From NCBI GenBank assembly GCA_030753015.1, contig JASMDC010000009.1, positions 37,758-101,757 on the forward strand: a stretch of DNA of 64,000 nt, in the 5' to 3' direction. The translations under genes were made by a program, and so were the position numbers. Position 1 is the stretch's first letter; each line of letters starts with the position of its first letter. The notes under the pieces are model-generated. The model did no database searches. It worked only from the letters and a program-made list of their open reading frames with translations, and had not been told where the DNA came from. Shown piece by piece: positions 32,912 to 41,819 of this stretch. The DNA is from Candidatus Undinarchaeales archaeon (GTDB lineage Archaea > SpSt-1190 > JASMDC01).

Positions 32912-34057
32912 ATGTCCATGCTCGACAATGTCCTGGGCAGGAAACGCGAGGAGGAACCACCGCCCCCGCCGCGCAAGCGCGCTGAGGCCCTGGAGCGAAA
33001 GGGACTGTTCGAGCAGGCGGGCGAGGCCTACCTCGAGGCGAACGAACCGCTCAACGCGGGCCACTGCTTTCGCAAGGCAAAGACATGGGACAGGGCGACC
33101 GATGCCTACCGCCAGGCCAACGACTGGATGGCCGCCGCCGAGTGCGAGAAACGAGCCGCTGCCGAGCGGAAGGAATCCGAGCGGAAGGACATGGAGAGCT
33201 TCTGGCGGGAGAGCGCGCTCCAGCACGAGGAGGCGGGTCGATGGGACCTCGCTGCCGAGGCGTTCGAGAAGGTGCGGGAGTGGGAGCGGGCCGCTGAGTG
33301 CTACGAAAAGGCCGAGAACTGGCCTCCTGCTGCCCAGTGCTACCTCAAGTCGGGCCGCCTCGAACCTGCTGCACGGAGCTTCCATCGAGCAGGCCAGCGG
33401 GAGAAGGCCGCAGAGCTCTTCGAGGAAGCAGGTGCCTGGGCCGAGGCGGGTGAGGCCTACGAGTGGCTCGAGGAATGGACCCGTGCCGGTGATTGCTTCG
33501 TCAAGGCGAACGAGTTCGACAATGCCCGGCGAACCTACGCGAAAGGCGAGCGATGGGACCGCCTTGCCAGCGTGGCTTTCAAGGGGGGCGATTTTGATGA
33601 GGGGATCGAGTTCCTGATTAAGGCCAAGCGCAACGACGTCGCCGCCCGTCGTCTCCTTAGGCGCGCTGTGGAGCGACTGGACGAGCCGGAGGACGCTCTC
33701 AAGGACGTGAAGCAGGCCCACTCATGCTACAACATAGTGGGACTGCGTGGTGCGATGCAGCTGCTCGAAGGTGTGATCGGGAAGGATGTAGCTCGTGTGC
33801 ACGAGGGTGCTGCCATCCTCGAGTCGGGCAAGGATTTCGAGCCTAAGGCCGCCAAGGAGTTGCTGGCGTTCGCCAAGAAGACCGCCGATGAGCTCAAAGA
33901 GACCAAGGGTGAGCCTACGAAGGAGAAGACTGGGGACGGAAAGCGGCGCAAGCGCCGTCTCGAGCTCATCGAGGAACTGGTTCGCAAGGGCACGATCAGC
34001 CGTGTTGAGTATGAGCGTCTGAAGAAGAAGCATCTCAAGGAGCTGTTGGACGAATAA
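32912..34057 (+). CDS. SNAP/TPR-like helical repeat protein with C-terminal SHOCT-like domain
   Basis: 381 residues. From ~20 to ~270 the sequence is a run of ~20-residue helical hairpins of the form A-YE-AENWPPAAQCYLKSG, like TPR or alpha-SNAP repeats that scaffold protein complexes. A helical middle follows. The last ~35 residues (RRLELIEELVRKGTISRVEYERLKKKHLKEL) fit a SHOCT oligomerisation motif. No signal peptide. The ATG at 32918 is an alternative start. Alpha-SNAP-like repeat proteins occur in several archaea; partners are unknown. It is divergent from the DUF362 gene. Confidence 0.75.
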   Translation: MSMLDNVLGRKREEEPPPPPRKRAEALERKGLFEQAGEAYLEANEPLNAGHCFRKAKTWDRATDAYRQANDWMAAAECEKRAAAERKESERKDMESFWRESALQHEEAGRWDLAAEAFEKVREWERAAECYEKAENWPPAAQCYLKSGRLEPAARSFHRAGQREKAAELFEEAGAWAEAGEAYEWLEEWTRAGDCFVKANEFDNARRTYAKGERWDRLASVAFKGGDFDEGIEFLIKAKRNDVAARRLLRRAVERLDEPEDALKDVKQAHSCYNIVGLRGAMQLLEGVIGKDVARVHEGAAILESGKDFEPKAAKELLAFAKKTADELKETKGEPTKEKTGDGKRRKRRLELIEELVRKGTISRVEYERLKKKHLKELLDE

Positions 34058-34111
34058 GGCGCTGGCGCATAGAAAGGTTTTTCCCCTTATAGACCTATGA
34101 GCTGATGGGCG

Positions 34112-36052
34112 ATGATGATGAGGACGACAGGCATTGCTGTAGCAACGCTCATCCTCATCACGACCTGTGGCCTTTGCGCGGACGGACAGGTCGCCAGCCA
34201 AGACATAAACACCCTTGATCATGCTATTGCCTTTCTTTCTCTTCTCGTCGTGTTCGTCCTCCCCGGTCTGCTACTCGCGAGAGCGATGCTCCCCGATGCG
34301 CGGCCGGAGGAATCCCTCGCGCTCGCCCTTGGGAACGCCACGTTCATACTCCCGCACATCTCGCTCACCGGTGCCATGCTTATCGGCACGACCTTCTCTC
34401 CGAGATTCATCATCCTCATAGGCTGCATCGCGTGCATCGCATCCGCCCTCGTGCGCGGACGAGAGGTAGTACCCTCCGTCGGTCACCTCCGGGACCTTCT
34501 CTCCACACCACTCACCCCCGTGTGCATCGTCGTGATGATCGCTGCAGCCGCCCTGTCCGGCGGGCACCCCCTTCAGGCCGAGGGCGCGTACGTGCTGGAG
34601 ATGGAGGGCGGTATCTCTCGCCACCGTCAGACCCTCGACGGATGCGAGCCTCTCGCCCATCTCTCTCTCCCCGAGAACCTAGTCGTCCACGTCGAGCGTC
34701 TCGGTGGGCCTGCCATCCTGGGCGCGTACCATGCGGTGGCCGGGGATGCAGGCCTCGCCATTGCCTTCGGCCTTGCCTTTGCTACATGTCTGGCATCAAT
34801 GTACGCGGCGGGAAGAACGCTTTCGATAAGGCCGATGATCGCCCTTGCGACGTCGCTCCTCGTACTCACCTCCCCGCTCGTCGTCCGTGGCTTCGATGAG
34901 GCCCGGACCATGCACCTTATGTCCGCCCCGGCCGCTTCGCTGGTGCTGTTCCTTGTCATCAGGGCAAGGACGGTGCCGATGCTCATGCTCACGGGCATGG
35001 CCTTCGGTTCCCTGAGTGGTGTGATGCATATCACTGCCCTCATGGCCCCGGTTCTTGCGCTGGCAGTGGCCAGATCACGACACCCGACAAGGGCCGCTCT
35101 CGCCCTTCTATCGGGCCTCGCGCTCACTGCTTTTCCCTGGGTCCTGTGGCATCGGTACGCTTATGACGCCATCCTCGTCCACGAGACCCAGCCCCCCTTG
35201 GGGCAGCTCCTCCTGGGCGGCGAAGACGCAGCGTCCTTCAACGGTATGCTCAACTCGCTCCGCGACCCGGTCCGGACACCAGGGTTCCCTCTCCCATCCT
35301 TCCTCTATCTCCCGTTCTCGTTCCTCGGCTCTCTCGGCGCCCTCCTCTCATCAGCGACGATCCTCGGTCTGGTGCATCTGCCCTCTCGGCACCGTACGAC
35401 ACTTATTCTCTGGCTGGTGCCGTTCCTCCTATTCCTTGGGCTGAACGAGAACTGGGACGGGACCAAGACGTACCTCTCGCTCCCGGCCTTCATAGTCCTG
35501 GCGCTCCCGGCCGGTTACTACCTGAACGACCTCCTCTCTACGGGATCGGCCTTCCCCCGCCGTGCCACCGTCTTCGTCGGCCTGATCACTGCTCTCCTCC
35601 TCCTCCCCCGGGTCCTTCCCGTCCCTGCGTACCCGCTCGATCCACGCTGGACCCTGCGCTTCCCCGGAGAGCCCATCCCCACGAACGACCTCCAGTTCAC
35701 CAGGAGGGAGCTGTTCTCGCCAGGCCTTCTCCCTGATACACGGCTCCTTCCATCGGGCGACCTCACGAGGGACCGGAAGATCCTGGTCCCTGTACACAGT
35801 ATACACTTCACGGGTCTCGGTGATGAAGAATTCATCGATCCGTGCGATCCAGGGCTCCGATGCTACTGGGTTGCGTTCAGGACCATCAGGAATCCGTCCT
35901 CATGGATCGATTCCCCGTGCCATGCAGTTGCCTTCACGTCCCGGTTCAACATGACACATTCACACGTTTGCGTGCTCGAGCGCAGATTGGAAGAGTGCCC
36001 CGTTGATGACACGCTCGCATCCAAGGGCTACATGCGGGACCCTGTCATCTAG
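34112..36052 (+). CDS. Polytopic membrane protein (possible GT-C glycosyltransferase-like)
   Basis: 646 residues. An N-terminal hydrophobic segment with a Cys-containing signal-like region (ILITTCGLCADG) is followed by about 12 membrane helices up to residue ~500. A soluble C-terminal ~140 residues with paired cysteines follows (FIDPCDPGLRCYW, SPCHAVAF, HSHVCVLERRLEEC). The helix count and the large loop after the first helices suggest a GT-C-type glycosyltransferase or related surface-sugar protein, but no diagnostic motif such as an ExD loop is certain. A TATA box CTTATAGACC (34086-34095) lies ~20-25 bases before the ATG. The next gene, on the opposite strand, is a polysaccharide-deacetylase-like protein, consistent with surface polysaccharide work. 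Confidence 0.65.
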   Translation: MMMRTTGIAVATLILITTCGLCADGQVASQDINTLDHAIAFLSLLVVFVLPGLLLARAMLPDARPEESLALALGNATFILPHISLTGAMLIGTTFSPRFIILIGCIACIASALVRGREVVPSVGHLRDLLSTPLTPVCIVVMIAAAALSGGHPLQAEGAYVLEMEGGISRHRQTLDGCEPLAHLSLPENLVVHVERLGGPAILGAYHAVAGDAGLAIAFGLAFATCLASMYAAGRTLSIRPMIALATSLLVLTSPLVVRGFDEARTMHLMSAPAASLVLFLVIRARTVPMLMLTGMAFGSLSGVMHITALMAPVLALAVARSRHPTRAALALLSGLALTAFPWVLWHRYAYDAILVHETQPPLGQLLLGGEDAASFNGMLNSLRDPVRTPGFPLPSFLYLPFSFLGSLGALLSSATILGLVHLPSRHRTTLILWLVPFLLFLGLNENWDGTKTYLSLPAFIVLALPAGYYLNDLLSTGSAFPRRATVFVGLITALLLLPRVLPVPAYPLDPRWTLRFPGEPIPTNDLQFTRRELFSPGLLPDTRLLPSGDLTRDRKILVPVHSIHFTGLGDEEFIDPCDPGLRCYWVAFRTIRNPSSWIDSPCHAVAFTSRFNMTHSHVCVLERRLEECPVDDTLASKGYMRDPVI

Positions 36053-36069
36053 ATGGAGATCCCGTCCCC

Positions 36070-36942
36070 TCACACCTCGTCGAGCTCCTTGTACAGATTC
36101 TGCATCAGCACGATGCGGGCACCTGGCCGCTCCTTGGCCATGCGGATGACATCGCGCAGGAGATTGAGGTTCTCTGGTGTGTGGTGCCACTCGTGGTGGA
36201 GCATGATGCCCACAGCCCCTGCGGTCGAGGCACAGTCATCGATCTCCGCGGCGATCTCATCCCGTGCCTTGAAGGCGAGCGGGTCCCATGTCATGATGTC
36301 GACACAGGTCGAATAGTCCTTTACACGGGGATTCCAGACCAGCCCCTGTGCGTATGTATTGCTCCAGAGCTGACGCTCGATACCAGCATAATGGGTCGAA
36401 TACCCGATGAGGTCGGTCTTCCATACCTCGCCCACAGCCTTGATGTCGAAGGCGCTGAACGGGACGGTGATGATGAGCGAGAAGTCGTCACCGAACTCCT
36501 GGAGCAGGATGCCGTACCCCGAGATGATCTCGTTGATTATATCCACCTGCCGCCGTCGCCCCCTGAACTCGGACCTGTCCCCCACAACCTTTACCTGGTG
36601 GGTGAACCCGTGCTGGTCCAGCTCGATGAGGTCAGGGTGACGTCGCTTCATCTCCTTGAGCCACACGGTGCACTCCGGCGTCAATGCCTTGGGCATGATC
36701 CCCAGGGCGACCGGCACGCCCTCATCAATGAACATCTGGGTGAAATTGACGAGCGCCGGGGTCAGCGATCCCACGTCGTCGTCACGGAAGAAGATGGTGA
36801 CAGGCCGGGAGTGCACGGTCCACCAAGCCCAGGCCCATACGAGGAGCAGGATGATCGAGACAGAACAGACTAGGAGCAGGAGCTTGGAGCGACGCGGACG
36901 ACTCGTGCTCATCCCTTCCTCAGACGACCCCCCCTCTTCCAT
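36070..36942 (-). CDS. Membrane-anchored polysaccharide deacetylase-like protein (DUF2334 type)
   Basis: 290 residues from ATG 36942; the frame could begin at a TTG at 36957. A short charged N-terminus precedes one membrane helix (KLLLLVCSVSIILLLVWAWAW). Then comes an NodB-like metal hydrolase fold: TIFFRDDDVGS supplies the Asp pair, and IELDQHGFTHQ supplies the His-x3-His pair near residues 110-116. IMLHHEWHHTP near 255 is the late His segment. Such domains de-N-acetylate polysaccharides outside the cell, though DUF2334-type members are poorly characterised. It faces away from the S-layer-like gene and shares its AT-rich promoter. Confidence 0.78.
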   Translation of the reverse strand: MEEGGSSEEGMSTSRPRRSKLLLLVCSVSIILLLVWAWAWWTVHSRPVTIFFRDDDVGSLTPALVNFTQMFIDEGVPVALGIMPKALTPECTVWLKEMKRRHPDLIELDQHGFTHQVKVVGDRSEFRGRRRQVDIINEIISGYGILLQEFGDDFSLIITVPFSAFDIKAVGEVWKTDLIGYSTHYAGIERQLWSNTYAQGLVWNPRVKDYSTCVDIMTWDPLAFKARDEIAAEIDDCASTAGAVGIMLHHEWHHTPENLNLLRDVIRMAKERPGARIVLMQNLYKELDEV

Positions 36943-36995
36943 GACAATCTTCTGCAAGCAAACCTTTTTCTATTATCCGGAGCGGGTTCCTTCCC

Positions 36996-37505
36996 ATGGA
37001 AAGGTTCGTCAGGATCATCGCCGTCCTCTTTCTCATTACCGTGTTCGGCCACGCTACCGATACTCATGTGGAGATCGGCCGCACCGATATCTATGAGGCT
37101 CAAGGCCTGCCGGCCATCAAGGGGGTGGTGATCGGATACAACGCAGCCGTCACCGATTACATCGTGGCCGCGCGAATCGCCGTCCGGCTCACGTCCAAGG
37201 CGTTCATGCGCACCACCGTCCAGCTCTCATGCACCGATGGGGCGCCGCGCGAGGTCGCCCTTATCCTACCGAAGGAGCGTGAGGTCCCACTCTATGCGGA
37301 CATCGACAAGCCCTCCGGACTGGTGGTCGTGGTGGGAGGTCCCCGTGTGAACCAATACTCACCGGATCACCTGCTCGAACGGCTCAAGGACCCGGGGGAT
37401 GCCGTCGTCATCCGAGAGGGCGACCGGATCCATATCGCCGGCTACACCGCCGAGGACACCGTGAACGCCGTGGAGTCGTTCCTGCGGTTCGTCGACCAGG
37501 TCTGA
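36996..37505 (+). CDS. Small secreted S-layer-like protein
   Basis: 169 residues. MERFVRIIAVLFLITVFGHA is a signal peptide. The mature part contains GLVVVVGGPRVNQYS, a motif seen in archaeal S-layer-family proteins, and ends with GYTAEDTVNAVESFLRFV, as in the repeated S-layer/COG1361-type fold. No C-terminal anchor is seen, so it may be a fragmentary single-domain member. The ATG is ~18 bases from an AT-rich element (TTCTATTATCC) shared with the divergent deacetylase-like gene. Confidence 0.72.
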   Translation: MERFVRIIAVLFLITVFGHATDTHVEIGRTDIYEAQGLPAIKGVVIGYNAAVTDYIVAARIAVRLTSKAFMRTTVQLSCTDGAPREVALILPKEREVPLYADIDKPSGLVVVVGGPRVNQYSPDHLLERLKDPGDAVVIREGDRIHIAGYTAEDTVNAVESFLRFVDQV

Positions 37506-37563
37506 CATCTGCTCCCCACCGAAAAGGATTAAAGGGATGCCCGGTTCGCCCGGGGTGGTTGGA

Positions 37564-38850
37564 ATGCTCGACATCAAGCTCATCCGCGAGAACCCGGACA
37601 TCGTGCGCGCGGACCTGGAGAAGCGCGACGCTGAGGACAAGCTCGATCTCCTGGACGAGCTCATCAACGTGGACCTTGGCTGGCGCAACACACGCACTCA
37701 GCTCACTGAGCTGCAGCACAAGCGCAACGTCATGGCGCGCGAGATCGCCAACCTGAAGCAGGCGAAGAAGGACGCGTCATCCCTGATCGCCGAGATGAAG
37801 GGGATTGGTGCGACCATCAAGGACCTCGAACTGGCAGTGGAGCAGCAGCGCGAGCGCTCCCGCTTCCTGCTGATGTCGCTCCCCAACCTCATGCACGAGA
37901 GCGTTCCCGTAGGCGTGGACGAGACAGAGAACGTCACCGTACGCACATGGGGCGGGACACCGACACCGGACTTCCCCGCCAAGAGCCATGTGGACATCAT
38001 CGCCGACCTGGACGTCGTGGACATCGAGCGAGCAGCGCGCATCGCCGGTGCCCGGTTCTACTATCTCAAGCGCGAGATGGTGCTCATGGACCTCGCGCTA
38101 CAGCGGCTGGCCCTGGAACTTCTGGCCGAGCGAGGATTCATCCTCGTCCAACCGCCGTTCATGATCAGCCGCAAGGCCATGGAGGGAGCCGTGAACCTTG
38201 GCGACTTCGAGGATGTCATCTACAAGATCGAGGGCGAGGACCTATACCTCATCGCCACATCCGAGCACTCCCTGGCCGGCCTGCACATGGGCGAGATTCT
38301 GGAGAAGAAGGACCTACCACTGCGCTACGCCGGACTGTCGGCGTGCTTCCGCAAGGAGGCGGGCGCCCACGGCAAGGATATGAAGGGCATCTTCCGCGTC
38401 CACCAGTTCAACAAGATCGAGCAGTTCGTGTTCGCCCGTCCCGAGGACTCATGGGAGGAGTACGAGAAGCTGATCAAGAACGCCGAGGACCTGTTCAAGA
38501 TGCTGGAGCTGCCGTACCGAGTGGTCAACATCTGCACCGGTGACCTGGGCGGGACAGCGGCCAAGAAGTTCGATCTCGAGTGCTGGATGCCGGCCCAGGA
38601 CACCTACCGCGAGATGGTGTCCTGTTCCAACTGCACCGACTACCAGGCGCGCAAGCTCAACATCCGGTACCGGGAGCAGGCCCACCTCGATACCCAGATG
38701 GTCCACACGCTCAACTCGACGGCGATCGCTACGGGCCGGGCCATGGTCGCCATCATCGAGAACAACCAGCAATCCGACGGCAGTATCAAGGTGCCCGACG
38801 TGCTTGTCCCGTTGATGGGCGGGATTCGCACGATCGGCAAGAAACAGTAG
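37564..38850 (+). CDS. serS: Seryl-tRNA synthetase (common/bacterial-type)
   Basis: 428 residues from ATG 37564 (MLDIKLIRENPDIVR), the conserved start of the family; an upstream in-frame ATG at 37537 lies in the promoter. The enzyme charges tRNA-Ser (and tRNA-Sec) with serine. The N-terminal ~100 residues form the long coiled-coil arm that grips tRNA. Class II motif 2 is CFRKEAGAHGKDMKGIFRVH and motif 3 is TGRAMVAIIENNQQSDG. The form is the widespread one, not the rare methanogen type. It is convergent with minD, with a strong hairpin between. Confidence 0.97.
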   Translation: MLDIKLIRENPDIVRADLEKRDAEDKLDLLDELINVDLGWRNTRTQLTELQHKRNVMAREIANLKQAKKDASSLIAEMKGIGATIKDLELAVEQQRERSRFLLMSLPNLMHESVPVGVDETENVTVRTWGGTPTPDFPAKSHVDIIADLDVVDIERAARIAGARFYYLKREMVLMDLALQRLALELLAERGFILVQPPFMISRKAMEGAVNLGDFEDVIYKIEGEDLYLIATSEHSLAGLHMGEILEKKDLPLRYAGLSACFRKEAGAHGKDMKGIFRVHQFNKIEQFVFARPEDSWEEYEKLIKNAEDLFKMLELPYRVVNICTGDLGGTAAKKFDLECWMPAQDTYREMVSCSNCTDYQARKLNIRYREQAHLDTQMVHTLNSTAIATGRAMVAIIENNQQSDGSIKVPDVLVPLMGGIRTIGKKQ

Positions 38851-38861
38851 GAAGATTATGT

Positions 38862-38891
38862 GCGGGCCCGCCGCCACCTTGGCGTGCCCGC
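38862..38891. terminator. Hairpin between convergent serS and minD
   Basis: GCGGGC-C-CGCC, loop GCCACCTT, then GGCG-T-GCCCGC: ten paired bases with one mismatch. It sits 11 bases after the serS stop and before the minD stop. No T-run follows, so an RNA-stability or bidirectional end function is a guess. Confidence 0.4.
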
Positions 38892-38919
38892 AGCTCTCGC
38901 ATAAGCTGGAAACGTCTCG

Positions 38920-39699
38920 CTAGTACTCGTCGATCAGGTCCTTCCACATTTCGCGGAGACGGTCGATCGCGGTCATGTCGTGCACGAACTCGCGGCCAAC
39001 AAGCTCGGCGCCGAGCTTGCGGTAGGTGCGAGCGGCGCCGGAGTTGGGCCGCGCGAGCACGACGGGGCTGCAGTAGGCGATGCCCTTGCGCACGTTGTGG
39101 TCCTCGGGGACCTCGGCGATTATTGGAGCGTCGAGGAACGACTCGATCTGGTCGGTTGGGGGCTCGATACTCTCGTTACGGCGCTTGTTGAGGATGACGC
39201 CCGTGGTGTAGACGCCCAGTTCCTCGGCGAACTTGATGGTCTTCATGGCGTCAGCAATGGAGGGCCACTCGGGGTTCACGACCACGAGCAGCTCCTGGGC
39301 CGAGCCGATCCCGACCATGGCGTCCGAGCCGAGACCGGGAGCGCAGTCGAGGAGGATGAAGTCGTAGTGACCGTGGAGGTCCGCCATCGAGTTGAGGTAA
39401 GCGTCGATGTCCACCTGCCGGACGTCATCGAGGGTGAGCCCGGCGGGGATGTAATGGAATCCGCCATTGTCATGTGTGTGGATGGCGTCGTGCACCTTTG
39501 CCTGATGCCGGAGCACGTGGTGGAAGTGAATGGTGTTCGCTGGGGCGCCGAGGTGCAGCCCGAGGTTGGGCGCGGTGAAGTTGGCGTCGACGGCGATGAC
39601 GGCGTGGCCATGAGAGGCCAGGGATGCTGCGAGGTTCGTGACGGTCGTGGTCTTGCCCACGCCGCCCTTGCCGCTGGCTATTGCGATTCTACGAGACAT
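38920..39699 (-). CDS. minD: MinD/ParA-family P-loop ATPase
   Basis: 259 residues from ATG 39699, preceded by CAGGTGAG; the frame extends to a GTG at 39708. The deviant Walker A motif ASGKGGVGKTT (residues 8-18) and switch DANFTAPNLGLHLG identify a MinD/ParA/Mrp-type ATPase. FILLDCAPGLGSDAM is the second switch, and VVNPEWPSIADAMKT is also characteristic. Archaeal MinD homologs position surface structures, chemoreceptors or chromosome cargo, or act in Fe-S assembly; the partner is not visible in the neighbourhood. The AT-rich stretch 39720-39830 holds its TATA box (ATATTATAAAC, minus strand of ~39743-39753). Confidence 0.88.
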   Translation of the reverse strand: MSRRIAIASGKGGVGKTTTVTNLAASLASHGHAVIAVDANFTAPNLGLHLGAPANTIHFHHVLRHQAKVHDAIHTHDNGGFHYIPAGLTLDDVRQVDIDAYLNSMADLHGHYDFILLDCAPGLGSDAMVGIGSAQELLVVVNPEWPSIADAMKTIKFAEELGVYTTGVILNKRRNESIEPPTDQIESFLDAPIIAEVPEDHNVRKGIAYCSPVVLARPNSGAARTYRKLGAELVGREFVHDMTAIDRLREMWKDLIDEY

Positions 39700-39897
39700 A
39701 CTACTCACCTGGGGGGGTAAAGGTGACTAGTGCTGAGATTGTTTATAATATTTTGTAGGATTTATTCGTATCCATCCTCTTAACATCATAGTTACTCTCG
39801 TCAGTAGGGCACGGTGTTTTTTATACTATGCCCGCCATGTATTCCTATTGGTTGGAACCGGATCCAGAAGTCCCGGATCCACAATCAGGGCGAGGCC

Positions 39898-40536
39898 CTA
39901 CTGCCGCCCGAACAGCGCCCAAGAGGCGCCAACGGACGCAAGGACGATGGCCAGCGCGCCGAGCGCGAGTTCCCCGGCGAAGGCGCCGAGTACGACGTCC
40001 CGGTTGTCCTTGACGCCCCGGCCCACCAGCTCGCGGAGCTTGGCGGGATTGCGCTCCAGGTATCCGTCCACGGATGCGTCGATCACGGCCGGTTCGGTAG
40101 CGAGGGTGATATTGAGCAGTCGGCGCACCACACTCGGATTGGATCGCATGTAGTCGGTGACGATGGCCTCCACCGTCCCCGGGTTCCTCTTCAGATAGTC
40201 CTCCACGATTGTCTCCACCCCCTTCGGCTCGCTCTTCTGGTAGGTCTCCACCGCCCCGGTGATGCTCTTTGGATGCTTGGAGATGTAGTCGTTTATGATG
40301 GCTTCCACGGCACGGGGCTGTTTGTAGAGATAGGTCTCGACCACTTTCGTGACCGTCTCGGGATTGTCCTCCACATGCATGTCCACCACCTGCTCAATGC
40401 AGGGTGCAATAAGGTCGGCACCCAGGCTGATGAGACCCAGGTCGATGTCGCACAGGTCGCGCACGCCGCGTTGCGCGGCGGACGCAGACGTCGCCAGGAG
40501 GAGCACTGCGAGAAGGATGATCGTTCGTCGTTCCAT
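39898..40536 (-). CDS. Secreted repeat protein with C-terminal membrane anchor
   Basis: 212 residues from ATG 40536; the longer frame to 40689 overlaps pcm and is not used. MERRTIILLAVLLLATSASA is a signal peptide. Residues ~50-180 consist of about seven ~18-residue repeats with consensus NP-TVEAIV-DYL-R, predicted helical and regularly spaced, like a coiled or solenoid rod. The last ~35 residues contain a hydrophobic helix (GALAIVLASVGASWALFG), so the protein is probably anchored outside with its repeats projecting. No family recognised. It starts 42 bases after the pcm stop and may share that transcript. Confidence 0.75.
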   Translation of the reverse strand: MERRTIILLAVLLLATSASAAQRGVRDLCDIDLGLISLGADLIAPCIEQVVDMHVEDNPETVTKVVETYLYKQPRAVEAIINDYISKHPKSITGAVETYQKSEPKGVETIVEDYLKRNPGTVEAIVTDYMRSNPSVVRRLLNITLATEPAVIDASVDGYLERNPAKLRELVGRGVKDNRDVVLGAFAGELALGALAIVLASVGASWALFGRQ

Positions 40537-40577
40537 GGGCCGTGTTAAGTACCCAACACAGAAAAAGTTATGGCCGA

Positions 40578-41231
40578 CTATCGCTCCCAGCCGTGCTCTC
40601 CGATGAGTGGGACGAACCTGCACCCGCAGATGTGCCGCTTGCGCACCCCCCCCTTCTCCCGCTCGATGGCCACCAGCTCCTGGAACCACGAGCCGCCAAC
40701 AGGGATGACCAGCCGTGCACCCTCGCCCAGCTGCTCCACCAGTGGCTCGGGCACCGTGGGCGCGGCAGCGGTGACGATGATACCGTCGTACGGTGCCTCA
40801 CCGGGATGGCCCTTGGTCCCGTCGCCCTCGACGACCGTGACGTTATCGTACCCCAGCTCTGCAAGACGCTCCCCGGCGCTCCGGGCCAGGGCCGGGACGC
40901 GCTCGATGCTCACAATGTCGCCCTGGGGCCCTACGACCTCGCTGAGCACGGCCGCCTGATAGCCGGAGCCGCACCCGATCTCCAGCACGTGGTCGCCGGG
41001 TGAGAGATGCATGTTCTCCGTCATGAGGGCGACGATGTAGGGTTGGGAGATTGTCTGGCCATCGCCCACAGGGAGGGGGAAGTCGCCATGGGCCTGGGAC
41101 AGAAGGGATGACGGGACGAAACGGTGGCGGGGGACGGCGCGCATGGCGTCGAGCACGCGCGGATCGGAGACGTCGCGACGCGCTATCTGGTCAGCGACCA
41201 TCTGCCGCCGCTCCCGCGCGAACTCGTCCAT
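40578..41231 (-). CDS. pcm: Protein-L-isoaspartate O-methyltransferase
   Basis: 217 residues. The enzyme uses SAM to methylate isoaspartyl residues and so repairs aged proteins. The class I methyltransferase glycine loop VLEIGCGSGYQAA lies near residues 83-93, after the family motif GDGQTISQPYIVALM (56-70). VEGDGTKG and PYDGIIVTAAAP are the following motifs. Length is as expected. The start is immediately after the stop of the HVO_0476-type gene, so the two are co-transcribed; this pairing is also found in haloarchaea. Confidence 0.95.
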   Translation of the reverse strand: MDEFARERRQMVADQIARRDVSDPRVLDAMRAVPRHRFVPSSLLSQAHGDFPLPVGDGQTISQPYIVALMTENMHLSPGDHVLEIGCGSGYQAAVLSEVVGPQGDIVSIERVPALARSAGERLAELGYDNVTVVEGDGTKGHPGEAPYDGIIVTAAAPTVPEPLVEQLGEGARLVIPVGGSWFQELVAIEREKGGVRKRHICGCRFVPLIGEHGWER

Positions 41232-41771
41232 CTACCTCACCGTAGAACAGTAGATTGTCGTGATTTCGTCCGCTAGGGCCGTGCCACGACGTAAGGTGCG
41301 GCCGTCGGCACGGATACCGGTGATGCGGAGGTCGGCCTTTTCGAACTCGAGGAGCTGGCCGACAGTGAACTCGGTCTCGGGCCGCGCCTCCATCAGGATT
41401 GACTGCGTCTTGCCCTTCCCGGTGCGGATGGCCAGCCTCAGGCGCACATAGGACCGGTCAATGAGCCAAACGCACTCCACGTCCCGGGGCATGGCGCGGG
41501 GCACGCTCCTGACGCCCACCTCCACCTTGGTGATGCGGCAGATCACGTCGTCGAGGAGCATGTCGTCACCTACGGCGAGCTCGGCGTCACCGGGGACGGA
41601 GATGCGACGGCGTTCCGACTCCTCCTGGTGGGAGAGTACCGCGGTGATCTCCACGGCCTTGTCCTCGACCTCTATGAAGAAGGTGCCACACTCCGCGCAC
41701 TTGAAGTGCTTCTCCCGGCCTCGCTCCTTGATCAGGATGCCTTCGCCGCCGCACTCATCGCACTCGGACAC
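41232..41771 (-). CDS. HVO_0476-family zinc-finger protein
   Basis: 179 residues from GTG 41771 (V/M-SECDECGGEG). The longer frame to 41798 begins inside the TATA box (minus strand GGTTTATG, ~41794-41803), while the GTG lies ~28 bases from it, giving a leaderless message. The first 35 residues form a zinc ribbon (CDECGGEG then CAECGTFF). A beta-rich domain of the archaeal HVO_0476 family follows (EVGVRSVPRAMPRDVECVWL). Function unknown; probably RNA/protein binding. Directly coupled to pcm. Confidence 0.85.
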   Translation of the reverse strand: MSECDECGGEGILIKERGREKHFKCAECGTFFIEVEDKAVEITAVLSHQEESERRRISVPGDAELAVGDDMLLDDVICRITKVEVGVRSVPRAMPRDVECVWLIDRSYVRLRLAIRTGKGKTQSILMEARPETEFTVGQLLEFEKADLRITGIRADGRTLRRGTALADEITTIYCSTVR

Positions 41772-41819
41772 GGACGGGCCTCTCCCACCAAGACACATAA
41801 ACCTATGGATGCGGCGGGC

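Noticed and set aside
32849..33721. N-terminal extension of the DUF362 frame
   Set aside because: Antisense to the helical-repeat gene; the ATG at 32848 has the proper TATA box.
39828..40013. Plus-strand 61-codon frame after TTTTTTATACTATG
   Set aside because: The ATG is too close to the TATA-like box, the product is Arg/Pro-rich antisense sequence, and it overlaps the repeat-protein gene.
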